From Nocardioides nematodiphilus (GTDB lineage Bacteria; Actinomycetota; Actinomycetes; Propionibacteriales; Nocardioidaceae): a stretch of 64,000 nt of DNA. The stretch spans positions 1-64,000 of the forward strand of contig NZ_JAIWOY010000015.1 of the NCBI RefSeq assembly GCF_020216525.1, read 5' to 3'. Made by a program: the position numbers and the translations under genes. The notes beneath the pieces were generated by a model that was not told where the DNA came from, did not search any database, and saw only the letters and a list, made by a program, of their open reading frames with translations. Positions within the stretch are counted from its first letter, which is position 1, and each line of letters opens with the position of its first letter. Shown in pieces: positions 1-7,514 of this stretch.

Positions 1-1
1 G

Positions 2-721
2 GAGACCGCCGGGCGTCACCTGAAGAAGGTCGTCCTCGAGCTGGGTGGGTCGGATCCGTACATTATCTTGGACACCGACGACGTCGAGGACGCCGCCCAG
101 ACCGCGTGGGCCACCCGGATGGAGAACACCGGCCAGGCCTGCAACTCCAACAAGCGGATGATCGTGATGGACGAGGTCTACGACGACTTCGTCGCCGCGC
201 TGACCAAGCGCGCCGCCGCGATGCGCCCGCGCCAGCCCGGTGAGGACGCCGACGACACCTACTCCCCGATGGTCTCGCGCAAGGCCGCCGAGGCCCTGGC
301 CGCGCAGGTCCAAGACGCCGTCGAGAAGGGTGCGACCCTGCACGCCGGCGGGACCCTGGGCGAGGGCGCCTACTTCGCCCCCGCGGTCCTGACCGGGGTC
401 ACCCCCGAGATGCGGGCCTACTCCGAGGAGCTGTTCGGACCGGTCGCGGTGGTCTACCGGGTGTCCAGCGACGAGGAGGCCGTGGAGCTGGCCAACGGCG
501 TCGAGTTCGGCCTGGGCGGTGCGGTGTTCTCCACCGACGAGTCCCGCGCAATCGCGGTCGCCGGCCAGCTCGAGGTCGGCATGGCCAACGTCAACACCCC
601 CGCCGGGGAAGGCGCCGACCTGCCCTTCGGCGGCACCAAGCGCTCCGGCTTCGGCCGCGAGCTCGGCCCCCTGGGCATCGACGAGTTCCTCAACAAGCGC
701 CTCTTCTACGTCCAGCAGTGA
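2..721 (+). CDS. Aldehyde dehydrogenase, C-terminal part (succinate-semialdehyde dehydrogenase-like), 5' end outside window
   Basis: NAD(P)-dependent aldehyde dehydrogenase of the GabD-like group, which typically oxidises succinate semialdehyde to succinate in the cytoplasm. The frame is open from base 2, so the N-terminal cofactor domain lies left of the window. The visible 239 residues contain the ELGG motif carrying the general-base glutamate, the GQAC motif with the catalytic cysteine codon at 140-142, the EELFGPV motif and the C-terminal LPFGGTKRSGFGRE signature. The exact substrate cannot be fixed without the N-terminus; the succinate-semialdehyde call rests on overall resemblance. The next gene is convergent and starts its stop 9 bp away, so no downstream operon partner is visible. 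Confidence 0.88.
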   Translation, partial: ETAGRHLKKVVLELGGSDPYIILDTDDVEDAAQTAWATRMENTGQACNSNKRMIVMDEVYDDFVAALTKRAAAMRPRQPGEDADDTYSPMVSRKAAEALAAQVQDAVEKGATLHAGGTLGEGAYFAPAVLTGVTPEMRAYSEELFGPVAVVYRVSSDEEAVELANGVEFGLGGAVFSTDESRAIAVAGQLEVGMANVNTPAGEGADLPFGGTKRSGFGRELGPLGIDEFLNKRLFYVQQ

Positions 722-730
722 CGCGCAGCG

Positions 731-1171
731 TCAGTCCGCCTCCGGACGCGACATCCGGAGCCAGGGACGCTCGAGACTGAACGCCCGACCGGTCAGAACG
801 GTGGGCTGCAGTTCGACGACGTCGTACTTCTCGTTGCCGACCCAGGGACGCAACGGGACGAGCTCCGCGCGGTGGGCCTCGTCCTCCTCCAGGAGGCGGG
901 CCCGCCCGCGGACGATGACGCTGCGGGCCTCGTCGTCGCTGAACTCGTCCACCTCGAAGGCGACCGGCGACCCCAGCACGACGGCCAGCAGCTTCTCACC
1001 GGGCGCAGTGCGGAAGAGCAGCGTCCGTCCGTCGACCGCATAGTTGATCGGGACGATGTGCACCTCGTCGTCGAGCCGGAAGCCCAGCCGGCCGAGCTCA
1101 TGGGTCTTCAGGAACGCCCAGCACTCGTCGTCATCGAGGCGGTGCACGCGGTCGTCGTACGTCTCTTCCAT
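731..1171 (-). CDS. Pyridoxamine 5'-phosphate oxidase-family (split-barrel flavin) protein
   Basis: A 146-residue split-barrel protein of the PNPOx-like/nitroimidazole-resistance (NimA-like) family, expected to bind FMN or F420 and to act as a small cytosolic oxidoreductase. Family features are the N-terminal LGRLGF segment, the VPINYAVDGRTLLFRT strand pair, the GEKLLAVVLGSPVAFEVDEF region and the SVIVRGRARLL strand. Start chosen at 1171 because a GGAGG Shine-Dalgarno lies 5-6 nt upstream; the longer reading with a start at 1204 would place that site inside the gene. Substrate is unknown. It is convergent with the preceding dehydrogenase and divergent from the DUF1003 gene. Confidence 0.82.
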   Translation of the reverse strand: MEETYDDRVHRLDDDECWAFLKTHELGRLGFRLDDEVHIVPINYAVDGRTLLFRTAPGEKLLAVVLGSPVAFEVDEFSDDEARSVIVRGRARLLEEDEAHRAELVPLRPWVGNEKYDVVELQPTVLTGRAFSLERPWLRMSRPEAD

Positions 1172-1290
1172 GCTGACCTCCATCGGACCAGGACCTTCGT
1201 ACACCGTAATGCGTCGACAGCGGGGGAGTAAGGGCCAAAGGCCCGGGCATCGCGTCGTTCGCTGGGCGCCGATGCGTGGGACGATGCCTC

Positions 1291-1719
1291 ATGACCTACG
1301 ACCTGGGCCGTACACGGCACAGCGCCCATCCCGCGATCCAGGCAGTGCGCGCGGCGCGCGCTGCGGACGTACAGCTCCGGCTGGCCGATGCAATCACCCG
1401 ATTCGCCGGCTCGATGCAGTTCGTCTACGTCCACGTCGTGCTGTTCGCGGCCTGGATGGTGTGGATGGAGCACAACCCCTGGCCGACGCTGACGCTCGTG
1501 GTGTCGCTCGAGGCCATCTTCTTGTCGACATTCGTGATGATCGGCCAGAACCGCCAAGCGGAGGTCGCCGCGGCGAAGGCCGACCACGACTTCGTCGAGC
1601 AGGAGCTGGAGCTGAAGACGAACACGGAACTGACCCGGGCCATCCACCACCTGACCACCGAGCTCCACCGCCGCCTCATCGACGAGCCCACGACCCCGGC
1701 TGAGGACCAGAGCCGGTAG
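1291..1719 (+). CDS. DUF1003 membrane protein
   Basis: A 142-residue protein of the DUF1003 family. It has two closely spaced hydrophobic segments (around residues 35-55 and 65-85) in the family arrangement, with the motif FVYVHVVLFAAW followed by an acidic/aromatic turn, SLEAIFLSTFVMI, then a soluble charged helix (VAAAKADHDFVEQELELKTN). Family function is unknown; some members are annotated as cyclic-nucleotide-binding-like membrane proteins without evidence. ATG 1291 is preferred to the GTG at 1276. There is no strong Shine-Dalgarno, and GACGAT sits 5 nt upstream, so transcription could be nearly leaderless. A strong hairpin follows the stop codon. Confidence 0.8.
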   Translation: MTYDLGRTRHSAHPAIQAVRAARAADVQLRLADAITRFAGSMQFVYVHVVLFAAWMVWMEHNPWPTLTLVVSLEAIFLSTFVMIGQNRQAEVAAAKADHDFVEQELELKTNTELTRAIHHLTTELHRRLIDEPTTPAEDQSR

Positions 1720-1743
1720 CGCGTCGCCTCGGGAGACGAGAAT

Positions 1744-1782
1744 CGCTCCGCGCGCCCGTTGCGTGAAGCGGGCGGCGGAGCG
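1744..1782 (+). terminator. GC-rich hairpin after DUF1003 gene, probable intrinsic terminator
   Basis: Arms 1744-1758 and 1769-1782 pair over 14 bp with one bulged G around a 10-nt loop. It begins 24 bp after the DUF1003 stop. There is no T tract, as is common for actinobacterial terminators. It could also be an operator-like dyad for the glycosyltransferase cluster that follows. Confidence 0.5.
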
Positions 1783-1909
1783 ACGTCGATGTACTCCGTT
1801 ACCCGCTGTCCGCGCGTCCATGCGCGATCACACCACCATTTTCAGGGATCCGGTCGCGAAGCGCCGGACGAGCGCGCATGTGTGCCGCGCCACCGGGTAT
1901 TCCGGAGGG

Positions 1910-3046
1910 ATGAACGCACCGCCTTCTCGGCTGGCCGAGCTCGGTGCGGGGCCCGGTGCACCGGACACCGGCCTCCTCACGGTCGCCTCGGTGCCTGCCT
2001 CTCACGTGTACGTACGCCACATCGCCGCCGAGCGACCCGACGGTGTCGTGCGGCTCCCGGACCCCGACCCCGACTCGCCGCAGCGCTCGACGGAGCAGCG
2101 ATGGTGGCCGCCGGTCATGCTCGATCCCCACTGGATCGAGACCCACGACTTCGACGTCTTCCACGTCCAGTTCGGCTTCGACGCCTGGACGCCGAACGAC
2201 CTGCGCCAGATCGTGGACGCCGTGCACGCGCGTGGTCGTGCGTTCGTCTACACGGCGCACGACCTGCGCAACCCCCATCACGACACCCGGGACCTGCACG
2301 ATGCGCAGCTGGCCGTCCTGATGGAGCGCGCCGACGCGGTGGTGACGCTGACGCCCGGTGCCGCCGACGAGATCGCGTCGCGGTGGGGCGTCACGCCGAT
2401 CGTTCTGCCCCATCCGCACGTCGTGGACGTCGAGACGATGGCGCGCCACGCGTCGACCGAGGCGTCCGCCGGGTCGTCTGGCGGGTCGGCGCCGTTCCGG
2501 GTCGGCCTGCACGTGAAGAGCCTGCGAGCGAGCATGGATCCGCTGGCCATCCTGCCCGCGCTGGTCGAGGCCGTGCGCCTGCTCCCGGACGCCGTGCTGC
2601 AGGTCAACGGTCACTGCGACGTCCTGCAGCCCGACGGTGCCCGCTACGACGCGGCCCTCTCGTCCTTCCTGCGGGACGCGCACGAGCGCGGTGAGCTCGA
2701 GCTCCGGGTCCACGACTTCCTCAGCGACGCCGATCTGTGGAGGTACCTGGCCTCCCTCGACGCCTCGGTGCTGCCGTACCGCTTCGGGACGCACTCGGGG
2801 TGGCTGGAGGCGTGCCTTGACCTCGGCACCGCGGTCGTCGCGCCGACGTGCGGCTACTACGCCGACCAGGGCCCGGTGCACTCGTACGTCCTCGACGAGA
2901 ACCGGTTCGAGCCGGCGAGCCTGATCGATGCGGTGCACGCGGCGTACGACGTCGGCCCACAGCCCGCCCTCACGGTCGAGGAGCGCCGTGGGCAGCGCGC
3001 GACGGTGGCGGCGGCGCACCGCACTCTCTACCGGTCGCTGACATGA
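1910..3046 (+). CDS. Glycosyltransferase, GT4/GT1 family (first of four)
   Basis: A 378-residue GT-B-fold glycosyltransferase. The N-half has the VYTAHDLRNPHH and VVTLTPGAADEIASRWG segments typical of family 4 acceptor-side Rossmann domains, and the C-half the RVGLHVKSLR start of the donor domain and SVLPYRFGTHSGWLEACLD, the usual donor-binding helix region. The sugar donor and acceptor are not predictable. Start at ATG 1910: TATTCC lies 6 nt upstream, the leaderless spacing seen repeatedly in this window. An upstream in-frame reading from 1763 has no family similarity. The stop overlaps the next start by ATGA, so the four transferases are probably translationally coupled and act on one glycan. 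Confidence 0.82.
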   Translation: MNAPPSRLAELGAGPGAPDTGLLTVASVPASHVYVRHIAAERPDGVVRLPDPDPDSPQRSTEQRWWPPVMLDPHWIETHDFDVFHVQFGFDAWTPNDLRQIVDAVHARGRAFVYTAHDLRNPHHDTRDLHDAQLAVLMERADAVVTLTPGAADEIASRWGVTPIVLPHPHVVDVETMARHASTEASAGSSGGSAPFRVGLHVKSLRASMDPLAILPALVEAVRLLPDAVLQVNGHCDVLQPDGARYDAALSSFLRDAHERGELELRVHDFLSDADLWRYLASLDASVLPYRFGTHSGWLEACLDLGTAVVAPTCGYYADQGPVHSYVLDENRFEPASLIDAVHAAYDVGPQPALTVEERRGQRATVAAAHRTLYRSLT

Positions 3047-4122
3047 GCCGGCCCCTCAACGTCTGCCTCGTCGCATCGTCGAGGTTCCCGGTGAAGGAAC
3101 CGTTCGTGGGTGGCCTGGAGGCCCACACCTACGCGCTGGCCGACGCGCTGGTGCGCCGCGGGCACCACGTCAGCCTGTTCGCAGCGCCGGGATCCGATCC
3201 TGCGCTGCGCGCCACCGAGCTGCCTCGGTCCACCTTCTCGGTCAGTCCCGCGGCGCGTGCCGACATCGGTGCCGGCCCGGAGGCGTGGATGGAGGAGCAC
3301 CACGCCTACCTCGACCTCATGCTCGGCATCGCCCGGGGCCGGTACGGACCCTTCGACGTCGTGCACAACAACAGCCTGCACCACCTGCCGATCGCCATGA
3401 GCGAGGCGATCGACGTGCCGGTCGTGACGACGCTGCACACCCCGCCCGTGCCGTGGCTGGAGTCCGCCGTACGGTTCGCGGCGCCGAGCAGTAGCTTCGT
3501 CGCGGTGAGCGCCTGCATGGCGCGGGAATGGGCGCACGCCGTCGACGCCCAGGTCGTGCACAACGGCGTCGATCTCGACCGCTGGCGTCCCGGCCCCGGC
3601 GGCCGCGGCGCGGTCTGGTCGGGCCGCATCGTGCCCGAGAAGGCGCCGCACGAGGCCTTGGACGCGGCTGCCCGAGCCGGGGTCCCGATCGACCTCGTCG
3701 GTCCGCTGCACGACCCGGCGTACTTCGAGCGCGAGATCGTCCCGCGCCTCGGGGACTCCGCGCGCTATCTCGGGCACCTGGACGGGTGGGCGCTGCAACG
3801 GCTCCTCGGACAGGCCTCGGTCGCGGTGGTGACGCCGCAGTGGGACGAGCCGTTCGGACTGGTCGCCATCGAGGCGATGGCGTGCGGAACGCCGGTCGCG
3901 GCCTACGACCGCGGCGCGCTGCGCGAGATCGTGGACGAGCGGGCCGGCGTGCTGGTGCCGCCTGGGGACATCGACGCGCTGGCTGCGGCACTGGTCGCGG
4001 CGGCACGTCGCGACCGCGGGGACACACGCGAGCACGCGGTGCGGCACTTCTCGCTGGAGCGGATGGTGGCGGCCTACGAGGCGATCTACTGCCGCTCCGG
4101 GGGATTGGTCGACGCCGCGTGA
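3043..4122 (+). CDS. Glycosyltransferase family 4 (second of four)
   Basis: A 359-residue GT4 enzyme. The N-terminus has the family's glycine-rich entry (FVGGLEAHTYALADALVRRGHHVSLFA) as a UDP/GDP-sugar acceptor-side Rossmann fold. The C-terminal donor domain has GRIVPEKAPHEALDAA and the EPFGLVAIEAMACGTPV motif, whose E-x7-E glutamates contact the nucleotide sugar. It is predicted to be a retaining transferase using a nucleotide sugar at the cytoplasmic face. ATG overlaps the previous stop and the stop overlaps the next GTG, so it is the second cistron of a coupled operon. The substrate is unknown. Confidence 0.87.
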   Translation: MSRPLNVCLVASSRFPVKEPFVGGLEAHTYALADALVRRGHHVSLFAAPGSDPALRATELPRSTFSVSPAARADIGAGPEAWMEEHHAYLDLMLGIARGRYGPFDVVHNNSLHHLPIAMSEAIDVPVVTTLHTPPVPWLESAVRFAAPSSSFVAVSACMAREWAHAVDAQVVHNGVDLDRWRPGPGGRGAVWSGRIVPEKAPHEALDAAARAGVPIDLVGPLHDPAYFEREIVPRLGDSARYLGHLDGWALQRLLGQASVAVVTPQWDEPFGLVAIEAMACGTPVAAYDRGALREIVDERAGVLVPPGDIDALAAALVAAARRDRGDTREHAVRHFSLERMVAAYEAIYCRSGGLVDAA

Positions 4123-5123
4123 TCGGCTACTACGTCCACCATCACGGACGGGGACATCTCCACCGGGCGCTCGCCCTCGCGAGCGCCGCGACCGAGCCGG
4201 TCACGGGTCTCTCGTCGATGCCTCGACCTGCAGGGTGGCCCGGGGACTGGGTCCAGCTGCCACGCGACGACGACCAGGAGTCCCCGCGGGACGTGACGGC
4301 CGGCGGGGTCCTGCACTGGGCGCCGCTCGATGATCCGGGGGTACGCGGCCGCTGCGCCGCGCTCTCGGCGTGGCTGGAGCGCGCCCATCCACGCCTCGTG
4401 GTGGTCGACGTCTCGGTCGAGACGGCGCTGCTGGTCCGGTTGCACGGTGTCCCGGTCGTATCGGTGGTGATGCCCGGCCGTCGTACGGATGCCGCCCACC
4501 TCATGGGCTACCGCGCCTCCTCGGCCCTGGTGGCGTTCTCGTCCGAGCCGGCCGGCCGGCTCGTTCCCGGGCTGCCCACCGACATCGCGGATCGCGTGGT
4601 CAGCGTGGGGGCGGTGTCCCGCTTCCGTCCGGTGCCGGAGCGTCCGCGTCCCGCCGGCCACGCCGGGCACGTGGTCGTGCTGGACGGCAACGGCGGGGAG
4701 GCGCTGACCGGACTGGACGAGGAGTCACTGCGTCGACTCGCCCCCGGATGGCGCTGGACGGCCGTCGGAGGCACCCGCCGGTGGGTCCGTGACGTGGAGG
4801 CTGTGCTGAGGGCGGCCGACGTGGTCGTGACCCGCGCCGGTCAGAGCGGCCTTGCCGACGTCGCCGCTCACCGCGTGCCGGCCATCGTCGTCCCGGGGGA
4901 GCGGCCCTTCGACGAGCAGCGGGTGACCGCGGACCTGCTCCGTACCGGCGCGTGGCCGGCGATCGTGCTGCCGCAGTTCCCGCACCAGGGCTGGCCCGAG
5001 CTGCTCGATCGGGCGGCACGACTGGACGGACAGCGGTGGGGGTCCTGGTGCGACGGTCGCGCGGCCGAGCGGTTCGCCGCGGTGCTCGCAGGCGTCGGCT
5101 CCACCGAGGTGTGGTCGGCGTGA
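4119..5123 (+). CDS. MurG/GT28-like glycosyltransferase (third of four)
   Basis: A 334-residue GT-B-type protein resembling the GT28/MurG and UDP-glycosyltransferase superfamily. It begins VIGYYVHHHGRGHLHRAL, the HGRGH-type glycine/histidine loop of MurG-like N-domains. Toward the C-terminus it has ADVVVTRAGQSGLADVAAHRVPAIVVP and RPFDEQRVTADLL, matching the donor-binding GxxS/GxPxI segments of GT28. GTG start at 4119 overlaps the preceding TGA. The usual MurG substrate is lipid I, but cell-wall genes are absent here, so lipid-linked oligosaccharide or a secreted glycan is as likely. Confidence 0.78.
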   Translation: MIGYYVHHHGRGHLHRALALASAATEPVTGLSSMPRPAGWPGDWVQLPRDDDQESPRDVTAGGVLHWAPLDDPGVRGRCAALSAWLERAHPRLVVVDVSVETALLVRLHGVPVVSVVMPGRRTDAAHLMGYRASSALVAFSSEPAGRLVPGLPTDIADRVVSVGAVSRFRPVPERPRPAGHAGHVVVLDGNGGEALTGLDEESLRRLAPGWRWTAVGGTRRWVRDVEAVLRAADVVVTRAGQSGLADVAAHRVPAIVVPGERPFDEQRVTADLLRTGAWPAIVLPQFPHQGWPELLDRAARLDGQRWGSWCDGRAAERFAAVLAGVGSTEVWSA

Positions 5124-5956
5124 CCCGCCGCGCGGCGGTGGTGACCATCGCGCACGGGCGCCACGAGCACCTGCGGCGTCAGATCCGATCGCTGCGTGCC
5201 GGAGGACCAGGCGGGGCTACGACGCCGCACGTGGTGGTCGCGATGGCCGACACGGAGCTGCTCGACACACACTGGGGTGAGGACGTCCACGTCGTGGCGA
5301 TGGAGGCGGATCCGGCTGCGCTACCCCTGGCGGCCGCCCGCAACCTCGGCGCCCGCCGCGCGCTGGATCTCGGCGCGCACACCCTGGTCTTCCTCGACGT
5401 GGACTGCCTGGCCGGGCCCGGACTCGTCGCCGGCTATGGGGAGGTCGTGGCCCGGTGGCCCGACACCGTCTGGTCCGGCCCCGTCACCTACCTCCCGAGC
5501 GGGCTGGGCGAGACACAGCTGGCCCGGCCGGATCTCCTGGACGCTCCCCATCCGGCTCGTCCCGCGCCGCGGCCCGGCGAGGTCGTGCACGGGGCCGAGC
5601 CCCACCTGTTCTGGTCGCTGTCGTTCGGGCTGGATCGCGAGGCGTGGCTACGCAGCGGCGGGTTCTGCGAGCGCTATGTCGGCTACGGAGGAGAGGACAC
5701 CGACTTCGGCCTCCAGGTCACGGCCTGCGGGCTCGACCTCGGTTGGGTCGGCGACGCGCGTGCCTACCACCAGTACCACCCGACCCAGAACCCGCCGGTC
5801 CAGCACCTGCACGACATCCTGCGCAACGGCGCGATCTTCCACGAGCGGTGGGGTCGTTGGCCCATGGAGGGCTGGCTGGAGGCCTTCGAGCGGCAGGGTC
5901 TGGTCGAGCGCGTCGGCGACGGCTGGCAGAGGCGCTGTGCGTTGACGCAGCCCTGA
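5120..5956 (+). CDS. Glycosyltransferase family 2 / galactosyltransferase-related protein (fourth of four)
   Basis: A 278-residue GT-A-fold enzyme. It has an N-terminal nucleotide-binding strand (AAVVTIAHGRHEHL), a metal-binding D-x-D equivalent in VFLDVDCL, and the C-terminal galactosyltransferase-type motif GFCERYVGYGGEDTDFGLQ, in which the GxEDxD cluster holds the catalytic base. This architecture resembles the family 2 enzymes with the N-terminal domain of galactosyltransferases, often inverting. GTG 5120 overlaps the previous TGA. It completes a run with two GT4-like and one GT28-like enzymes. The VOC gene starts 50 bp later, so it may or may not share the transcript. Confidence 0.85.
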   Translation: MTRRAAVVTIAHGRHEHLRRQIRSLRAGGPGGATTPHVVVAMADTELLDTHWGEDVHVVAMEADPAALPLAAARNLGARRALDLGAHTLVFLDVDCLAGPGLVAGYGEVVARWPDTVWSGPVTYLPSGLGETQLARPDLLDAPHPARPAPRPGEVVHGAEPHLFWSLSFGLDREAWLRSGGFCERYVGYGGEDTDFGLQVTACGLDLGWVGDARAYHQYHPTQNPPVQHLHDILRNGAIFHERWGRWPMEGWLEAFERQGLVERVGDGWQRRCALTQP

Positions 5957-6006
5957 GCGGGGATACCGGGTGTGCGCCGTACCTCCGCCGCACCCTAGGA
6001 GAGCCC

Positions 6007-6420
6007 GTGAGCGACCATCCCCGGCTGCTGCAGACCGTCATCGACGCCACCGACATCCGTGCCCTCGCGGAGTTCTACCGCGAGCTCCTCGGGCTGACCT
6101 ATCGGCCGGGGGACGCACCGCCGGTGGACGGGGCGGACGAGGCCGACTGGCTCGTGCTGACCGACGCGAGCGGCACGCCCCAGCTGGCCTTCCAGCAGGT
6201 CGACGACCTGGCGCCGACGACCTGGCCGGACCCTGCGGTCCCGATGCAGCTCCACCTCGACTGCGCGGTCCCCGACATCGCGGCACTGCAGCGCCACCGC
6301 GAGCGCGCCGAGAAGCTGGGCGCGACGCTGAGGCTGGACCGGACGAGCGACCCCGACGAGCCGCTCTACGTGCTCGCCGACCCGGCCGGTCACCCCTTCT
6401 GCATCTTCGTCGCCCCCTAG
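6007..6420 (+). CDS. VOC-family (glyoxalase/bleomycin-resistance) protein
   Basis: A 137-residue vicinal-oxygen-chelate fold protein with two beta-alpha-beta-beta-beta modules: IDATDIRALAEFYRELLGLTYRPG and LHLDCAVPDIAALQRHRERAEKLGA, ending in VLADPAGHPFCIFVAP. Such proteins bind a divalent metal with histidine and glutamate ligands and include dioxygenases, isomerases and resistance proteins. The substrate here cannot be told. GTG start at 6007 has an AGGAG-like site a few bases upstream. It sits just after the glycosyltransferase operon, but nothing suggests it belongs to that pathway. Confidence 0.82.
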   Translation: MSDHPRLLQTVIDATDIRALAEFYRELLGLTYRPGDAPPVDGADEADWLVLTDASGTPQLAFQQVDDLAPTTWPDPAVPMQLHLDCAVPDIAALQRHRERAEKLGATLRLDRTSDPDEPLYVLADPAGHPFCIFVAP

Positions 6421-6426
6421 TGCGAA

Positions 6427-6470
6427 GGTCCCTGGAAGAAGCGGGCCGAAAGACTCCGGTGTCAGGGACC
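6427..6470. repeat. Interrupted inverted repeat upstream of the lactate dehydrogenase gene
   Basis: GGTCCCTG at 6427-6434 is repeated inverted as CAGGGACC at 6463-6470, 28 nt apart. It lies between the VOC stop and the -10-like CAGGAT at 6481-6486. It could terminate the VOC transcript or be an operator; the sequence does not distinguish the two. Confidence 0.35.
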
Positions 6471-6480
6471 CCTCCAGGGG

Positions 6481-6486
6481 CAGGAT
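6481..6486 (+). promoter_or_regulatory. -10-like hexamer CAGGAT, leaderless start of ldh-type gene
   Basis: CAGGAT ends 6 nt before ATG 6493. The same hexamer at the same or nearly the same spacing precedes the SDR gene at 27734, the YjbR-like gene at 57024 and the orphan gene at 63629, which argues it is a real promoter element. Confidence 0.45.
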
Positions 6487-6492
6487 GGGCGC

Positions 6493-7499
6493 ATGAGCAC
6501 CGCGGCCCCGATGGTGATGTTCTCCGCCCGGAGCTACGACCGCGAGTCGTTCGAGACCGCTCCTCGTGACCACCGGGTCGCCGTCGAGGTCCAGTACGTC
6601 GATGCCCGGCTGACGGTCGACACCGCGCCGCTCGCCGCGGGCGCGACGGCCGTCTGTGCGTTCGTCAACGACGACCTCGGTGCGCCGGTCCTGGAGCTCC
6701 TGGCCGCCGGGGGCACCACGATCGTCGCCCTGCGCAGCGCGGGCTTCAACCACGTCGACCTGGGGGCAGCAGCCCGCCTCGGGCTCACCGTGGTGCGTGT
6801 GCCGGCGTACTCGCCGCACGCGGTCGCCGAGCACACGCTGGCGCTCATCCTCGCCCTCAACCGCCACATCCCGCGCGCCTACAACGCGTGCGCGACGGCA
6901 ACTTCGCCCTCGACGGCCTGGTCGGATCCGACCTCGCCGGCACGACCGCGACCGTCGTCGGCACGGGCCAGATCGGGGCCCTGGTCGCGCGCATGCTGTG
7001 GCACCTGCGCTGCCGCGTCCTTGCGGTCGACCCGTGTCCCGACGCAGGCCTCGTCGACCTCGGCATCGAGTACGTCGACCTGGCGGCCGGGCTGGCGCAG
7101 GCCGACCTCATCTCCCTCAACTGCCCGCTCACCACGGAGACCACGCACCTCATCGATGCCGAGTCGATCGCCACCCTGCGACCCGGAGTGATGGTGGTGA
7201 ACACCGGCCGCGGGGCGCTGATAGACGCCACGGCAGCCATCACAGGGCTCACGTCGCACCGGATCGGCTCGCTCGCGCTCGACGTCTACGAGGAGGAGGA
7301 GGCCCTCTTCTTCGAGGACCGCAGCGACCAGCTGCTCGACGACGACGTGTTCGCCCGGCTGCTCACCTTGCCCAACGTGATCATCACCGCGCACCAGGCG
7401 TTCCTGACCCACGACGCGCTCGCCGCGATCGCCGAGACCACCCTGCGTAACGTCCGCGACGTCGTGTCCGGTCGTCCCTTCGACAACACGATCCGTTGA
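6493..7499 (+). pseudogene. D-lactate dehydrogenase / 2-hydroxyacid dehydrogenase, broken by a 1-nt frameshift
   Basis: NAD-dependent D-2-hydroxyacid dehydrogenase of the LdhA type (pyruvate to D-lactate). Frame 1 encodes the N-terminal catalytic half through RHIPRAYN, ending near 6885. The sequence then continues in another frame as RDGNFALDGLVGSDLAGTT and the nucleotide-binding GTGQIG motif. A single C is missing after 6885, where family members read RAYN-R-V-R-DGNF. The second half retains GxGxxG, NTGRGALIDA, DVYEEEEALFFEDRS and the ITAHQAF catalytic-histidine segment, so only one lesion is visible. It may be a recent mutation or a sequencing error. It precedes phosphoketolase by 15 bp, consistent with a fermentative operon. 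Confidence 0.83.
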
Positions 7500-7514
7500 A
7501 AGGCCCGACGACCG

